From Pseudomonadota bacterium (GTDB taxonomy: Bacteria > Pseudomonadota > Gammaproteobacteria > Steroidobacterales > Steroidobacteraceae): 64,000 bases of DNA. The notes under the pieces were generated by a model. It had not been told where the DNA came from. It saw nothing but the letters and a program-made list of their open reading frames with translations, and did no database searches. The DNA is taken from positions 1 through 64,000 of the forward strand of contig JADJBE010000026.1 in NCBI GenBank assembly GCA_016703895.1. The letters are read 5' to 3'. The position numbers and the translations under genes were made by a program. This document shows positions 33,493-43,120 of this stretch, piece after piece (within the stretch, counting starts at the first letter, position 1; the number at the start of each line of letters is the position of its first letter).

Positions 33493-35901
33493 TCATGGCT
33501 CTCTGTCAGCCGCAGGCTCGCTCGGCAATAGTACGAGTTTGTGTCGGGCCAGGCCCGGCAAAAAGGGGGTTGGTCGTCCGCGGGCCCAGTCATCAAAGCC
33601 GGCACGGTAGAAAGGCGACAGCGGATGGGCGCTTTGTCCGCCAGCAAGTTGCAGATAGCCCTCTTCCTCAGCGCCCGGCGACACCGCGAATCGCTCCGAT
33701 GCGCCGAACGCGCCCACTTGCACTCGCGGCATATCGTTGTCGCCAGCCAACATCTCGGTCGGCATGTCCAACCAGTGCGACAGGAGTGGCACCGCCTGAG
33801 ACAAGGGGTGACGGATCGCGACCGGGGTGCGCGATCCCCAGGTGCAACGGGCCAACGACTCGCAGCTACGCAGCAACTCTGCTTGCGTCGCGTCAACCTG
33901 CGATAGCAGGAAGCTGCGCCAATCGTCGGCCAGTGGCGGTAAAAAATGTTGCGGTTGCTCGTTGACCAGTTGCCACAGCGCAGCTTCGAAGCCAGCAGGC
34001 GCCGTGATGTCCTCCGCCGTCAACTTCAAGTGCGACAAGATCACAGCCCATTCTGTCTGCATCAACCGGTCGTGAAAGGCTCTGACAAGCCGATAGCCCA
34101 CCGAGTCCACGTCAGCCCGCGCATCCCAACGCTCAACAAACCGCCGCAACTCAGCGCGGCCGCCGTTCTCCCGTACCGCTGCATCATCGATGACGCCCAA
34201 CAGGACGTCGCGCCAGCGACTCAGCGCGACCGCGCGGTCATCAAGCTGAATGGCGAGCATGTCGGCCGGCGTGGCGTTGCGGGGGATGGCTAACAATCGG
34301 TCGCGAATCTGGCGTGCACGCGCGGCAAACGCGTAGCCAACACCGACATCCACTTCGTCGCTGCCAAGCACTGTCTCCAACGGCCCATCGACGGTGCGTG
34401 CGTTGGCTGACCACACACGCCCGATGGCCGGATTGACTATCGTGGGATGGTCGCCGACGTCTCGCCAGTCGATCGGCCGCCACAGACGCTCGGCGTCCTC
34501 GCCACGCGGCAAGCGACCCAGGATGGACCAGGCAATGCGTCCCGACCGGTCACCGATAACGACGTTCTGTTGGGGAATTCCGACGGTTGGTAGCAATTCC
34601 AGGGCCGCACCGACCGAACGCGCCTGCTCCAAATCGAAGATCCGAAGATTAGTCGCGCCGCGGGCGCGCGCGAGCCAGCTCGCCAGCGTGCAACGCTGGC
34701 CATCAGCTGACTCCTCGAGCACGACCTGATGGCCAAGCGCCGGATCGCGCGGCACACGAATCGACAGCGGCACGCTGTCGCCACCCTGCACTGCGATCGT
34801 CTCTTGTACCGTGAGCAAATCCAACTGGCTGCACGCGAGCTGCTTGACGTCAGACCAGTCGCCGTAGCTGTTGGTAAATCCCCAGGCGATGCGGTGATTG
34901 GAACCGGCAACGATCGACGGTGCGCCCGGCAGCGTGACGCCAATGGCATCTAGTCGCGGCTCGCCATCGGTTGTGCCCGCTGTTTCGCCTGCTACCACCA
35001 GACGTGCACGATACCAAACGGCAGGTACACCCAAGCCCAAATGCATGTCATTGGCAACCAGCGCCGCACCGGTGGCGGTCAATGACCCTGCTATAGCCCA
35101 GTTGTTACTACCTGGTGCAATAGGGTCGCCGATTGAGCTGCTGGCGGCCGCCGGTTGCACGGCCGTCAACCGCTCGCCAGCACGTAAATCAAAAACCTCG
35201 GGGCCTGGGACGGGCACCATCGCAGGCATCGGTCCAGTCTGAGCGATCGGCGCGTCAAACGAGGTGCCACGGCGATAGAGAAACTGGGCCAGCGCAGCCG
35301 GTGCAGCGGCGAGAACCTGCTGGCGGCGCTGCTCGCGGCCGATCTCTGTATGCTGCAAGTCCCACCACATCGCGTACACGACGAGCACCGAATCCTCAGC
35401 CCGCCACGGGGATGGCTTGAGGCGTAACAGCCAGTACTCGAACGGTCGCGTCGTAAGGTCGGCAAGACCCGCGTTTACACCTTGCGTGTACGCCGCAATC
35501 ACGGCGCGATCCTCCGCAGTGGCATCTGCGAGGACCTGCGTCGCGGCAGCACGAAACCGCCAGCGACGGGCGTCTCGATCCCGCTCGACCAACCGCGCAC
35601 CAAACAATGCCGCTAACTCCCCGGCGGCCGCGCGACGCGATAAATCCATCTGAAAGTAGCGGTCCTGCGCGTGTGCGAAGCCGAGCCCGTAGGCAACGTC
35701 GGCACGCGTCGCGCCGCGGATCGTTGGCGTGCCGAGCGCATCGCGCTCGATCTCAACGGGCTTGGCCAAACTCGCCGGGCGTCGCTCGCCATCGAGTCGT
35801 GGCAACGAACCGCGAATGAGGCCGGTAATGACGAGTGCAGCCAGCAGGATCGCGACCGTGAAGCCGAGCAGCAGGCGCTGCCACAAGCGCAGCGCTTTCA
35901 T
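33493..35901 (-). CDS. Penicillin acylase family N-terminal-nucleophile hydrolase
   Basis: This 802-residue precursor has an N-terminal membrane or signal helix (LLLGFTVAILLAALVITGL), an alpha-chain region (IRGATRADVAYGLGFAHAQD, RFYQMD-like YFQMDLSRRAAAGEL) and the autoproteolysis site PGSNNWAIAGS, where Ser becomes the beta-chain N-terminus at about residue 266. Further motifs are NDMHLGLGVPAVWY and SNHRIAWGFTNSYGDWSDV. Family members cleave amides such as beta-lactams or acyl-homoserine lactones; the substrate here cannot be told. It follows pykA by 4 nt. Confidence 0.9.
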   Translation of the reverse strand: MKALRLWQRLLLGFTVAILLAALVITGLIRGSLPRLDGERRPASLAKPVEIERDALGTPTIRGATRADVAYGLGFAHAQDRYFQMDLSRRAAAGELAALFGARLVERDRDARRWRFRAAATQVLADATAEDRAVIAAYTQGVNAGLADLTTRPFEYWLLRLKPSPWRAEDSVLVVYAMWWDLQHTEIGREQRRQQVLAAAPAALAQFLYRRGTSFDAPIAQTGPMPAMVPVPGPEVFDLRAGERLTAVQPAAASSSIGDPIAPGSNNWAIAGSLTATGAALVANDMHLGLGVPAVWYRARLVVAGETAGTTDGEPRLDAIGVTLPGAPSIVAGSNHRIAWGFTNSYGDWSDVKQLACSQLDLLTVQETIAVQGGDSVPLSIRVPRDPALGHQVVLEESADGQRCTLASWLARARGATNLRIFDLEQARSVGAALELLPTVGIPQQNVVIGDRSGRIAWSILGRLPRGEDAERLWRPIDWRDVGDHPTIVNPAIGRVWSANARTVDGPLETVLGSDEVDVGVGYAFAARARQIRDRLLAIPRNATPADMLAIQLDDRAVALSRWRDVLLGVIDDAAVRENGGRAELRRFVERWDARADVDSVGYRLVRAFHDRLMQTEWAVILSHLKLTAEDITAPAGFEAALWQLVNEQPQHFLPPLADDWRSFLLSQVDATQAELLRSCESLARCTWGSRTPVAIRHPLSQAVPLLSHWLDMPTEMLAGDNDMPRVQVGAFGASERFAVSPGAEEEGYLQLAGGQSAHPLSPFYRAGFDDWARGRPTPFLPGLARHKLVLLPSEPAADREP

Positions 35902-35905
35902 CGAG

Positions 35906-37354
35906 TCAGGGACTTTCCACGCGCAGGATTTTCATCGCATTGGTACCACCGGAGACACCGGTCATATCGCCTTTGGTGAGGATGACGAGATCGCCTATGT
36001 CCACCAGCTCAAGCCTCAGCAACAGCGCAAAGATCGCTCGATACAGGTCTGGCGCGCTGGTCTCCGGCAGATCGAACGGTACCGGAAACACGCCGCGATA
36101 GATGGTCACGCGTCGACGTGTGATCTCGTGGCGCGTGAAGGCATAGATTGGGATGTCCGATCGAATGCGCGACATCCATAACGTGGTCGAACCCGACTCC
36201 GTCAGCGCCACGATCGCGCGCACGTTCATGTGATTGGCGGTATACATCACGGCGCTTGCGATGGCTTCTTCGGCCTTGCCGAAATGACTGTCTTGCCGTT
36301 GCCGAACGCTCGAGTTATTGAATTGATACTTCTCCGCGCCCAGGATCACCTCTTCCATCGCTTGCACGGCCTTGACGGGATACTTGCCCACCGCACTCTC
36401 GGCCGACAGCATCACCGCATCGGTGCCGTCGATCACGGCATTAGCCACATCGCTCACCTCGGCCCGCGTCGGCACGGGACTCGAAATCATCGACTCCATC
36501 ATCTGTGTCGCGGTGATCACCACCTTGTTGCGGTGACGAGCGCGGTGAATGATGGTCTTCTGCAGGCCAGTGAGCTCCGCGTAACCCATCTCCACGGCCA
36601 GATCGCCGCGCGCGACCATGACGACGTTGCTGGCATCGATGATCTCGTTGAGCGAGTAGATCGCCTCGTGGCGTTCGATCTTCGCGCAGACGTGGCCGAA
36701 CCCTCCGGCAGCCTGCAACAATTCGCGCGCCTGGACGATGTCGTCGGCGTTGCGCGCGAAGGATACGGCGATATAGTCGACCTTCTGCTGGGCCGCAAAC
36801 GCAATGTCGACGCGGTCTTTGTCGGTCAGGGCCGGCGCCGAAATACCGCCACCCTTGAGATTCAGTCCCTTTCGATCGGAAAGCTCGCCACCCGCGCGAA
36901 CGACCGTATCGATACGCGTGCCGTCGATCGCCTGCACTTCTAGCTCGATCTGACCATCCGCCAGCAGCAGCCGGTCTTGCGGTTTCACATCCTGCGCGAG
37001 CTGTGCGTATGCGCAACCGACGATCTCGACCGTGCCAGCGCGCGGATCATGCGCACAGTCGAGCGCAAAGGACTGCCCTTCAGCCAGCAGGACCTTGCCA
37101 GCGCGAAAACTCTCGATGCGGATTTTCGGACCGCCGAGGTCCGCCAGGATGCCTACATACTGGCCTGCCCGGTCAGCAGCGTCGCGCACCAGCTGGATAC
37201 GCTTGGCGTGGTCCTCGTGTTTGCCATGTGAGAAATTGACCCGCGCCACGTCGAGTCCAGCGCGCACCATCTCAATCATAACGGCGAGATCGTCCGTGGC
37301 AGGCCCCAGTGTGGCGACAATCTTGGTGCGGGACGAGTGTTTGGTGCGGTTCAT
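35906..37354 (-). CDS. pyk: Pyruvate kinase
   Basis: This 482-residue enzyme converts phosphoenolpyruvate and ADP to pyruvate and ATP. It shows RTKIVATLGPATDD, VARVNFSHGKHEDH, ILADLGGPKIRI, the substrate-binding VMVARGDLAVEMGYAEL, TATQMMESMISSPVPTRAEV and DAVMLSAESAVGKYP. The C-terminal allosteric domain is present. It is divergent from a secreted serine hydrolase and lies near the tkt-gap-pgk block, although on the other side of that hydrolase. Confidence 0.96.
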   Translation of the reverse strand: MNRTKHSSRTKIVATLGPATDDLAVMIEMVRAGLDVARVNFSHGKHEDHAKRIQLVRDAADRAGQYVGILADLGGPKIRIESFRAGKVLLAEGQSFALDCAHDPRAGTVEIVGCAYAQLAQDVKPQDRLLLADGQIELEVQAIDGTRIDTVVRAGGELSDRKGLNLKGGGISAPALTDKDRVDIAFAAQQKVDYIAVSFARNADDIVQARELLQAAGGFGHVCAKIERHEAIYSLNEIIDASNVVMVARGDLAVEMGYAELTGLQKTIIHRARHRNKVVITATQMMESMISSPVPTRAEVSDVANAVIDGTDAVMLSAESAVGKYPVKAVQAMEEVILGAEKYQFNNSSVRQRQDSHFGKAEEAIASAVMYTANHMNVRAIVALTESGSTTLWMSRIRSDIPIYAFTRHEITRRRVTIYRGVFPVPFDLPETSAPDLYRAIFALLLRLELVDIGDLVILTKGDMTGVSGGTNAMKILRVESP

Positions 37355-37437
37355 GGACGAATATTCTGCGGCTTGGACGCCGGAAACGCGAGCGCGCTAA
37401 CATGCAGGCTGAATCCAGCTATGGCGAGGTCGATACC

Positions 37438-38745
37438 ATGTCCATGCGTACGAGTCTGATCGGGTGCTGTCTTTGCGTCCTGGCAACGGCTGCAGCTATG
37501 ACGAGCGCGGCACATGCATCCGACGCAGCCGCAACGACACCTGCTGACGCAGTCTCCCGCTACAGCGCTGCCGACGAAGCACTGTACAACCAGCGCTTCG
37601 AGGCGCTCGGCCGAGCCATGCGCTTGGGGCAGGGTCTCGATCAGTACGATACCCTCGAGCCGGTTCTGGGCGCGCGCCAAGTCCGGCCACTGAAACGCAA
37701 GTTGAGCCGGCGCCTATCAATTGAGTCAGAAGCTTTGTCCGCGGCGCGCGACTATGCTCGCCGCAACAACAGCGATGCTTTCCTCGTGTGGCGCGACGGC
37801 GGCCTGGAAGATGCCAGCTACTTTGGCGACATTAACTCCTACAGCCTGATTGTCTCGCGATCCCTCGCCAAGCCCATCACCGCCGTGCTAGTCGGCCGCG
37901 CAATCGCACTCGGCAAGATCCGCTCGCTCGACCAACCCGCCGCCGATTTCATCACCGAATGGCGTGGCAAGCCGCAAGAAAAAATCCTCATCCGCCACCT
38001 GCTCGACATGCGCAGCGGCCTGTTGCGACAAGGGATGGCAATGGATCCGGCGGATATCCTGAATCGCGCCTACCTGCATCCGCGCCATGATGAGGTGATT
38101 ATTCACGACTACCCGTTGATCGATGCGCCGGGGACGCGCTATGAATATTCCAACGCGACCTCCGAGATGATCGCGCCCATCATCGAGCGGGCGACCGGCA
38201 TGCGCTACGCCGACTTTCTGGGTAAAGAGTTGTTACAGCCGATCGGCGCAGTGGGCGGCAAAATATGGGTCAATCGTCCCGGCGGCATGGCGCACTCTGG
38301 TTGTTGTCTGCTGCTGCCCAGCGAGAGCTGGATGCGCGTCGCGCTGCTGCTTCTCAATGACGGCATGGCGAACGGCAGCCGCCTGTTACCGGCTGGCTAC
38401 GTACAACAAATGACCACCGGCACGGCGCAGAATCCTTGGTACGGCCTGGGCACGTATGTTGCTAGCAGTTACCGCGAACGTCGTGGCTTCGCGAACAGCG
38501 AAGTGACTGGCTTCGGCCTGGGCGTCCTGCATTCGGAGCCATATCTCGCGGCCGACCTGTTTCTCTTCGACGGCAATGGCAATCAGGTCGTCTACGTCGT
38601 ACCGTCCGAGAAAATGGTAGTACTGCGCGTCGGCCCTGCGCCACCGAAGACGACCGACTGGGATAACAGCTACCTACCCAATACCCTGATGCGCGGCATC
38701 GAGCGACGGGCTGGAGAAACGGCACCGTCGCCGCAAGCTCGTTAG
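37438..38745 (+). CDS. Secreted serine hydrolase of the beta-lactamase (class C-like) family
   Basis: This 435-residue protein has a signal peptide (SLIGCCLCVLATAAAMTSA, cleavage near AHASDA) and a penicillin-binding-fold domain with the SxxK motif in SRSLAKPITAVLVG and YSN in YEYSNATSEMIAPI. The HSGCC stretch may replace the usual KTG. Activity could be esterase, peptidase or lactamase-like. ATG 37438 is chosen for its GAGG 9 nt upstream and signal peptide; ATG 37402 is an alternative. Confidence 0.82.
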   Translation: MSMRTSLIGCCLCVLATAAAMTSAAHASDAAATTPADAVSRYSAADEALYNQRFEALGRAMRLGQGLDQYDTLEPVLGARQVRPLKRKLSRRLSIESEALSAARDYARRNNSDAFLVWRDGGLEDASYFGDINSYSLIVSRSLAKPITAVLVGRAIALGKIRSLDQPAADFITEWRGKPQEKILIRHLLDMRSGLLRQGMAMDPADILNRAYLHPRHDEVIIHDYPLIDAPGTRYEYSNATSEMIAPIIERATGMRYADFLGKELLQPIGAVGGKIWVNRPGGMAHSGCCLLLPSESWMRVALLLLNDGMANGSRLLPAGYVQQMTTGTAQNPWYGLGTYVASSYRERRGFANSEVTGFGLGVLHSEPYLAADLFLFDGNGNQVVYVVPSEKMVVLRVGPAPPKTTDWDNSYLPNTLMRGIERRAGETAPSPQAR

Positions 38746-38778
38746 CACGGCGCTTGTCATTAGCCGCTTGCTGGCACG

Positions 38779-39957
38779 CTAGGCGGCGGCTCGTGCTGTC
38801 AGCATAGCGACGGCCGGCAGGGTCTTGCCCTCGACAAACTCGAGGAACGCACCGCCGCCAGTGGAAATGTAGGAAATCCGGTCCGCAACACCATACTTCT
38901 CAATCGCCGCGAGGGTGTCACCTCCGCCTGCCAGCGAGAACGCCGCGCTGGTTGCGATCGCATTGGCGATCGTGCGTGTGCCCTCACCAAACTGATCGAA
39001 CTCGAACACGCCAATTGGCCCATTCCAGATGATCGTGCCGGCGTCCTGCAGCAACGCGGCCAAGCGCTCCGACGTATCGGGGCCAATGTCGAGAATGAGT
39101 TCGTCGGCACGCACATCGTGAATGTCACGCACATCAGCGTGCGCGGTTGCTGCAAATTCCTTGGCCACCACGACGTCCGTCGGCAGCGGGATTTCCGCGC
39201 CGCGAGCGCGCGCCTGCTTGAGGAGACCTCTGGCCATCTCCAGCATGTCGGGTTCATGCAGAGACTTGCCGACGGACACGCCGGTCGCAGCCAGGAATGT
39301 GTTGGCAATACCCCCACCAACGATCAGCTTGTCGACCTTGGTGAGCAGCGACTCGAGTACTGTTAGCTTGCTGGAGACCTTGGACCCGGCCACAATGGCG
39401 ACCAACGGCCGCGCAGGTTTTGCAAACACTCGTTCGAGCGCTTCGAGCTCGGCGACCAGCAGCGGTCCCGCGCAAGCGACGTTGGCAAACTTGCCGACAC
39501 CATGGGTACTCGCCTCGGCACGATGCGCGGTACCAAAGGCGTCCATGACGTAGACATCGCAAAGTGCTGCCATCTTGCGTGACAAAGCTTCGTTATCCTG
39601 CTTTTCGCCTTTGTTGAATCGCACGTTCTCGCACAGCACCACTTGGCCGGGCTCGCAATCGACACCGTTGAGCCAGTCCTTGACCAGCGGCACAGGCTTG
39701 CCTAACAACTCTGACAAACGTGCGGCGACCGGCGCGAGCGACAACTCATCAGTTGGCGCACCCTCGGTCGGACGACCGAGGTGCGACATCAGCAACACAC
39801 GTGCACCCTTGTTGATAGCGAGCTGAATGGTCGGCAGGGAGGCACGAATCCGTGCATCGCTCGTCACCCTCCCCGCCTCGATCGGTACGTTCAGATCCTC
39901 ACGGATCAGCACTCGCTTGCCCGTGAGCTCCAGGTCCGACATCTTGAGTACATTCAT
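38779..39957 (-). CDS. pgk: Phosphoglycerate kinase
   Basis: This 392-residue enzyme shows GKRVLIREDLNVPIEAGRVT, RVLLMSHLGRPTEG, DAFGTAHRAEASTHGV, VAIVAGSKVSSKL, IVGGGIANTFLAA, IWNGPIGVFEFDQF and SLAGGGDTLAAIEKYGV. It transfers phosphate between 1,3-bisphosphoglycerate and ADP. It ends the tkt-gap-pgk transcription unit, 20 nt after gap. Confidence 0.97.
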   Translation of the reverse strand: MNVLKMSDLELTGKRVLIREDLNVPIEAGRVTSDARIRASLPTIQLAINKGARVLLMSHLGRPTEGAPTDELSLAPVAARLSELLGKPVPLVKDWLNGVDCEPGQVVLCENVRFNKGEKQDNEALSRKMAALCDVYVMDAFGTAHRAEASTHGVGKFANVACAGPLLVAELEALERVFAKPARPLVAIVAGSKVSSKLTVLESLLTKVDKLIVGGGIANTFLAATGVSVGKSLHEPDMLEMARGLLKQARARGAEIPLPTDVVVAKEFAATAHADVRDIHDVRADELILDIGPDTSERLAALLQDAGTIIWNGPIGVFEFDQFGEGTRTIANAIATSAAFSLAGGGDTLAAIEKYGVADRISYISTGGGAFLEFVEGKTLPAVAMLTARAAA

Positions 39958-39977
39958 AAAGGCGGCCTAAACTCGAC

Positions 39978-40991
39978 TCAGGCGGCGCGCGACCACGCCA
40001 ACGTGGTATCGAGCATGCGGTTGGAGAAGCCCCACTCGTTGTCGTACCACGAGCAGACCTTGACGAGCTTGCCGTCGATGATGCGCGTCATGGTCGAGTC
40101 GTAAGTGGACGAATGCGGGTCGTGGTTGAAATCAATCGATACGAGTGGCGCGTCGGAATACTGCAGCACGCCTTTGAGCGCGCCGGCAGCGGCCGCCTTC
40201 ATCCTCGCGTTGATCTCATCGACGGACGTAGCGCGCTTGGGCGTAAACGTGAGATCAACCAGCGACACATTGATGGTCGGGATGCGCACTGCGAAACCAT
40301 CGAACTTGCCTTTGAGCGCCGGCAGCACGAGGCCCACCGCCGCCGCGGCACCCGTCTTGGTCGGGATCATCGACATGGTCGCCGAGCGCGCACGACGGAT
40401 ATCCTCGTGATACACGTCCGTGAGGCGCTGATCGTTAGTGTAGGCGTGGATGGTGGTCATCAGGCCACTCTCGATACCGATCTTGTCGTGCAAGACGCTG
40501 GCAATGGGTGCCAGACAATTAGTCGTGCACGACGCATTTGAAATTACCGTGTGTGAGGCCTTCAGCGTATCGTGATTGACGCCGTAGACGATCGTTGCGT
40601 CGACGTCCTTGCCGCCCGGGGCCGAGATGATGACTTTCTTGGCGCCGCCCGCGATGTGCTTGGACGCGTCGGCTTTGGTGGTGAAAAACCCGGTGCACTC
40701 GTGCACGAAGTCGACACCCATTTTGCCCCAGGCGATCTTGGATGGGTCACGTTCGGCGATGACTTTGATGCGATCGCCATTGACGACCATCGAGTCGCCC
40801 TCGACGCTGACCGTGCCCGGGAACTTGCCGTGCGCGGTGTCGTACTGCGTCAGATGCGCATTGCTGGCCGCATCGGCCAGATCGTTGACGGCGACGATCT
40901 GGATCTCCTGGTTGCGATGCGATTCATACAGCGCTCGCAGAATGTTGCGACCGATCCGGCCGTAACCGTTGATGCCGACTTTGATAGGCAT
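39978..40991 (-). CDS. gap: Glyceraldehyde-3-phosphate dehydrogenase
   Basis: This 337-residue enzyme begins MPIKVGINGYGRIGRNILRA and has the active-site SNASCTTNCLAPIASVL, TTIHAYTNDQRLTD, and VRIPTINVSLVDLTF with a C-terminal SWYDNEWGFSNRMLD. NDLADAASNAHL carries the Asp that favours NAD over NADP. ATG 40991 has AAGGAAAA upstream. It is the middle gene of tkt-gap-pgk. Confidence 0.97.
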   Translation of the reverse strand: MPIKVGINGYGRIGRNILRALYESHRNQEIQIVAVNDLADAASNAHLTQYDTAHGKFPGTVSVEGDSMVVNGDRIKVIAERDPSKIAWGKMGVDFVHECTGFFTTKADASKHIAGGAKKVIISAPGGKDVDATIVYGVNHDTLKASHTVISNASCTTNCLAPIASVLHDKIGIESGLMTTIHAYTNDQRLTDVYHEDIRRARSATMSMIPTKTGAAAAVGLVLPALKGKFDGFAVRIPTINVSLVDLTFTPKRATSVDEINARMKAAAAGALKGVLQYSDAPLVSIDFNHDPHSSTYDSTMTRIIDGKLVKVCSWYDNEWGFSNRMLDTTLAWSRAA

Positions 40992-41025
40992 GTGTTTTCC
41001 TTTTTTACTCGTTAGTACAGTGGCT

Positions 41026-43029
41026 TCAAGAACGCAGCAACTTCGCGAGTCGCTCGCGGATGTGCTCCATCGTGAAACCGAATTCCCGGAATAGTTCCGC
41101 GCCCTTGCCCGACTCGCCAAAGCGATCGACGCCGATGACATCGCCGTCACGACCGACAAACTTCCACCACGACTGCGTGGCCCCTGCCTCGATGGCCAAA
41201 CGACGTTTCACCGCACTGGGCAGCACGCTCTCGCGATAGGGAGCCGGCTGCTGCTCGAATGTGTCGACGCTTGGCATCGACACCAGGCGCACGCGCCGAC
41301 CACTCGCCTGCTCGGCACGTACAGCGTCGGCGGCAACACCCACCTCGGAGCCCGTGGCAATCACGATGCACTCTGGCACACCCTGACAATCGATCAATAC
41401 GTAACCGCCCTTACGCAATGCAATCAGCTGCTCGGCGGTCCGCGTCTGCTGCGCCAGCCCTTGCCGGGTCAGCACCAGCGCGGTCGGCGCCGACTTGCGC
41501 TCCAGCGCCGCCGTCCAACCGATAGCGGTCTCGACCGCGTCACAAGGTCGCCAGAGACTGAGGTTCGGCATCGCGCGCAGTGACGCCAGATGCTCAATTG
41601 GCTGATGCGTGGGGCCGTCTTCGCCGAGACCGATCGAATCATGGGTGTAGACGAGCACGATCGGCTGGCGCATCAACGCGGCCAGCCGCACTGCATTACG
41701 CGCGTAATCCGAAAACACGAGGAATGTACCGCCATATGGGCGGAAGCCACCGTGCAACTGCAGCCCGTTCATCATCGCCGTCATCGCAAACTCGCGCACG
41801 CCGTAGTACAGGTAATTGCCGTCGGCTGACGTTGGTGTGATCGGCCGCGAATCCTTGCGGAACGTATTGACGGAGCCGGTCAGGTCGGCAGAGCCCCCCA
41901 ACAGCTCCGGCAGATGCGGGCCTAACACGTTCAGCACGGCCTGCGAGGAGGCGCGGGTGGCTTGTGCGCCGTTAGTGTTCGCGGCCACGCTCAACGCGGC
42001 CGCCGCCACCTCTCGCCAGTCGCTGGGCAATGCATGTTCCATGCGCCGCGCAAACTCAGCCGCCCGCTGCGGATGGTCCTTCTGGTAACGCCGCCATAGA
42101 CGCTGCCACTTCTTCTCGGCTGCCGCGCCCGCTTCGCGCGCATCCCAAGCTGCACTGACCTCCGCTGGAATAACGAACGGCGGCGACTGCCAGTCGAGCT
42201 GCTGGCGAGCCGCGGCCACTTCATCGGCACCCAACGCCTCACCATGCGTCGCTTTCGTGCCCTGCTTGTTAGGCGCGCCCCAGCCGATGACCGTCTTGCA
42301 GCAAATAAGCGTGGGCCGATCCTTGCGCGCCTTGGCCTTCTTGATCGCTGCAGCGACCGCATTGGCGTCGTGGCCATCCACGTTCCTGAGCACCTGCCAG
42401 CCATAGCTCTCGAAGCGTTTTGGGGTGTCGTCCGTGAACCAGCCTTCGACCTTGCCATCGATAGAAATACCATTGTCGTCGTACAGCACGACGAGCTTGC
42501 CGAGCTGCAATGTCCCAGCGAGCGAACACGCCTCGTGGGAAATGCCCTCCATCAGACAACCGTCACCGACGAAGCAATAGGTATGGTGATCCACGAGCGC
42601 CACACCCGGCTGATTGAATTCCGCGGCTAACAGCTTTTCGGCGAGCGCCATGCCGACCGCATTCGCGAGCCCCTGACCCAGCGGCCCGGTCGTGGTCTCA
42701 ATCCCAAGCACAAGGTCATGCTCGGGATGGCCCGGCGTCTTAGAACCCAACTGGCGGAAACTCTTCAGATCTTCGATCGACAGCGGGTATCCGGTGAGAT
42801 GTAGCAGCGAATAGAGCAGCATCGACGCATGGCCGTTGGAAAGCACGAATCGGTCACGATTCCACCACGTCGGATTGGACGGGTTGTGTTTTAGAAAGTC
42901 GCGCCACAACACAGTGGCAATATCCGCCATGCCCATTGGAGCGCCGGGGTGACCGGAATTAGCGTGCTGGACAGCATCCATCGAGAGCGCGCGGATTGCA
43001 TTGGCGAGGGTGCGAGGCGTACTTGTCAT
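41026..43029 (-). CDS. tkt: Transketolase
   Basis: This 667-residue enzyme has the thiamine-diphosphate motif GDGCLMEGISHEACSLAGTL, N-terminal SMDAVQHANSGHPGAPMGMA, GHPEHDLVLGIETTTGPLGQ, LYDDNGISIDG and the second-half YTHDSIGLGEDGPTHQPIEH and RPCDAVE. It moves two-carbon units between pentose and glycolytic sugars. ATG 43029 is the start. It is divergent from metK and leads into gap and pgk. Confidence 0.97.
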   Translation of the reverse strand: MTSTPRTLANAIRALSMDAVQHANSGHPGAPMGMADIATVLWRDFLKHNPSNPTWWNRDRFVLSNGHASMLLYSLLHLTGYPLSIEDLKSFRQLGSKTPGHPEHDLVLGIETTTGPLGQGLANAVGMALAEKLLAAEFNQPGVALVDHHTYCFVGDGCLMEGISHEACSLAGTLQLGKLVVLYDDNGISIDGKVEGWFTDDTPKRFESYGWQVLRNVDGHDANAVAAAIKKAKARKDRPTLICCKTVIGWGAPNKQGTKATHGEALGADEVAAARQQLDWQSPPFVIPAEVSAAWDAREAGAAAEKKWQRLWRRYQKDHPQRAAEFARRMEHALPSDWREVAAAALSVAANTNGAQATRASSQAVLNVLGPHLPELLGGSADLTGSVNTFRKDSRPITPTSADGNYLYYGVREFAMTAMMNGLQLHGGFRPYGGTFLVFSDYARNAVRLAALMRQPIVLVYTHDSIGLGEDGPTHQPIEHLASLRAMPNLSLWRPCDAVETAIGWTAALERKSAPTALVLTRQGLAQQTRTAEQLIALRKGGYVLIDCQGVPECIVIATGSEVGVAADAVRAEQASGRRVRLVSMPSVDTFEQQPAPYRESVLPSAVKRRLAIEAGATQSWWKFVGRDGDVIGVDRFGESGKGAELFREFGFTMEHIRERLAKLLRS

Positions 43030-43083
43030 AAAATAATTGCTCGGATTTGCGGCCCCGGCACTGCGGCTCGGGCAAAGACCCAT

Positions 43084-43089
43084 TATAAT
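43084..43089 (+). promoter_or_regulatory. Perfect -10 hexamer for metK
   Basis: TATAAT lies 32 nt before the metK ATG and overlaps the tkt upstream region. No recognisable -35 is at standard spacing. A GGAGGG-CTAT-CCCCCT inverted repeat follows at once, near the predicted transcript start. No SAM riboswitch consensus is seen in the short leader. Confidence 0.45.
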
Positions 43090-43120
43090 GGAGGGCTATC
43101 CCCCTTCTGTGGAATTCTCA

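Noticed and set aside
43030..43120. SAM riboswitch upstream of metK
   Set aside because: The leader is only about 25-30 nt from the -10 and shows no SAM-I, SAM-II or SAM/SAH core.
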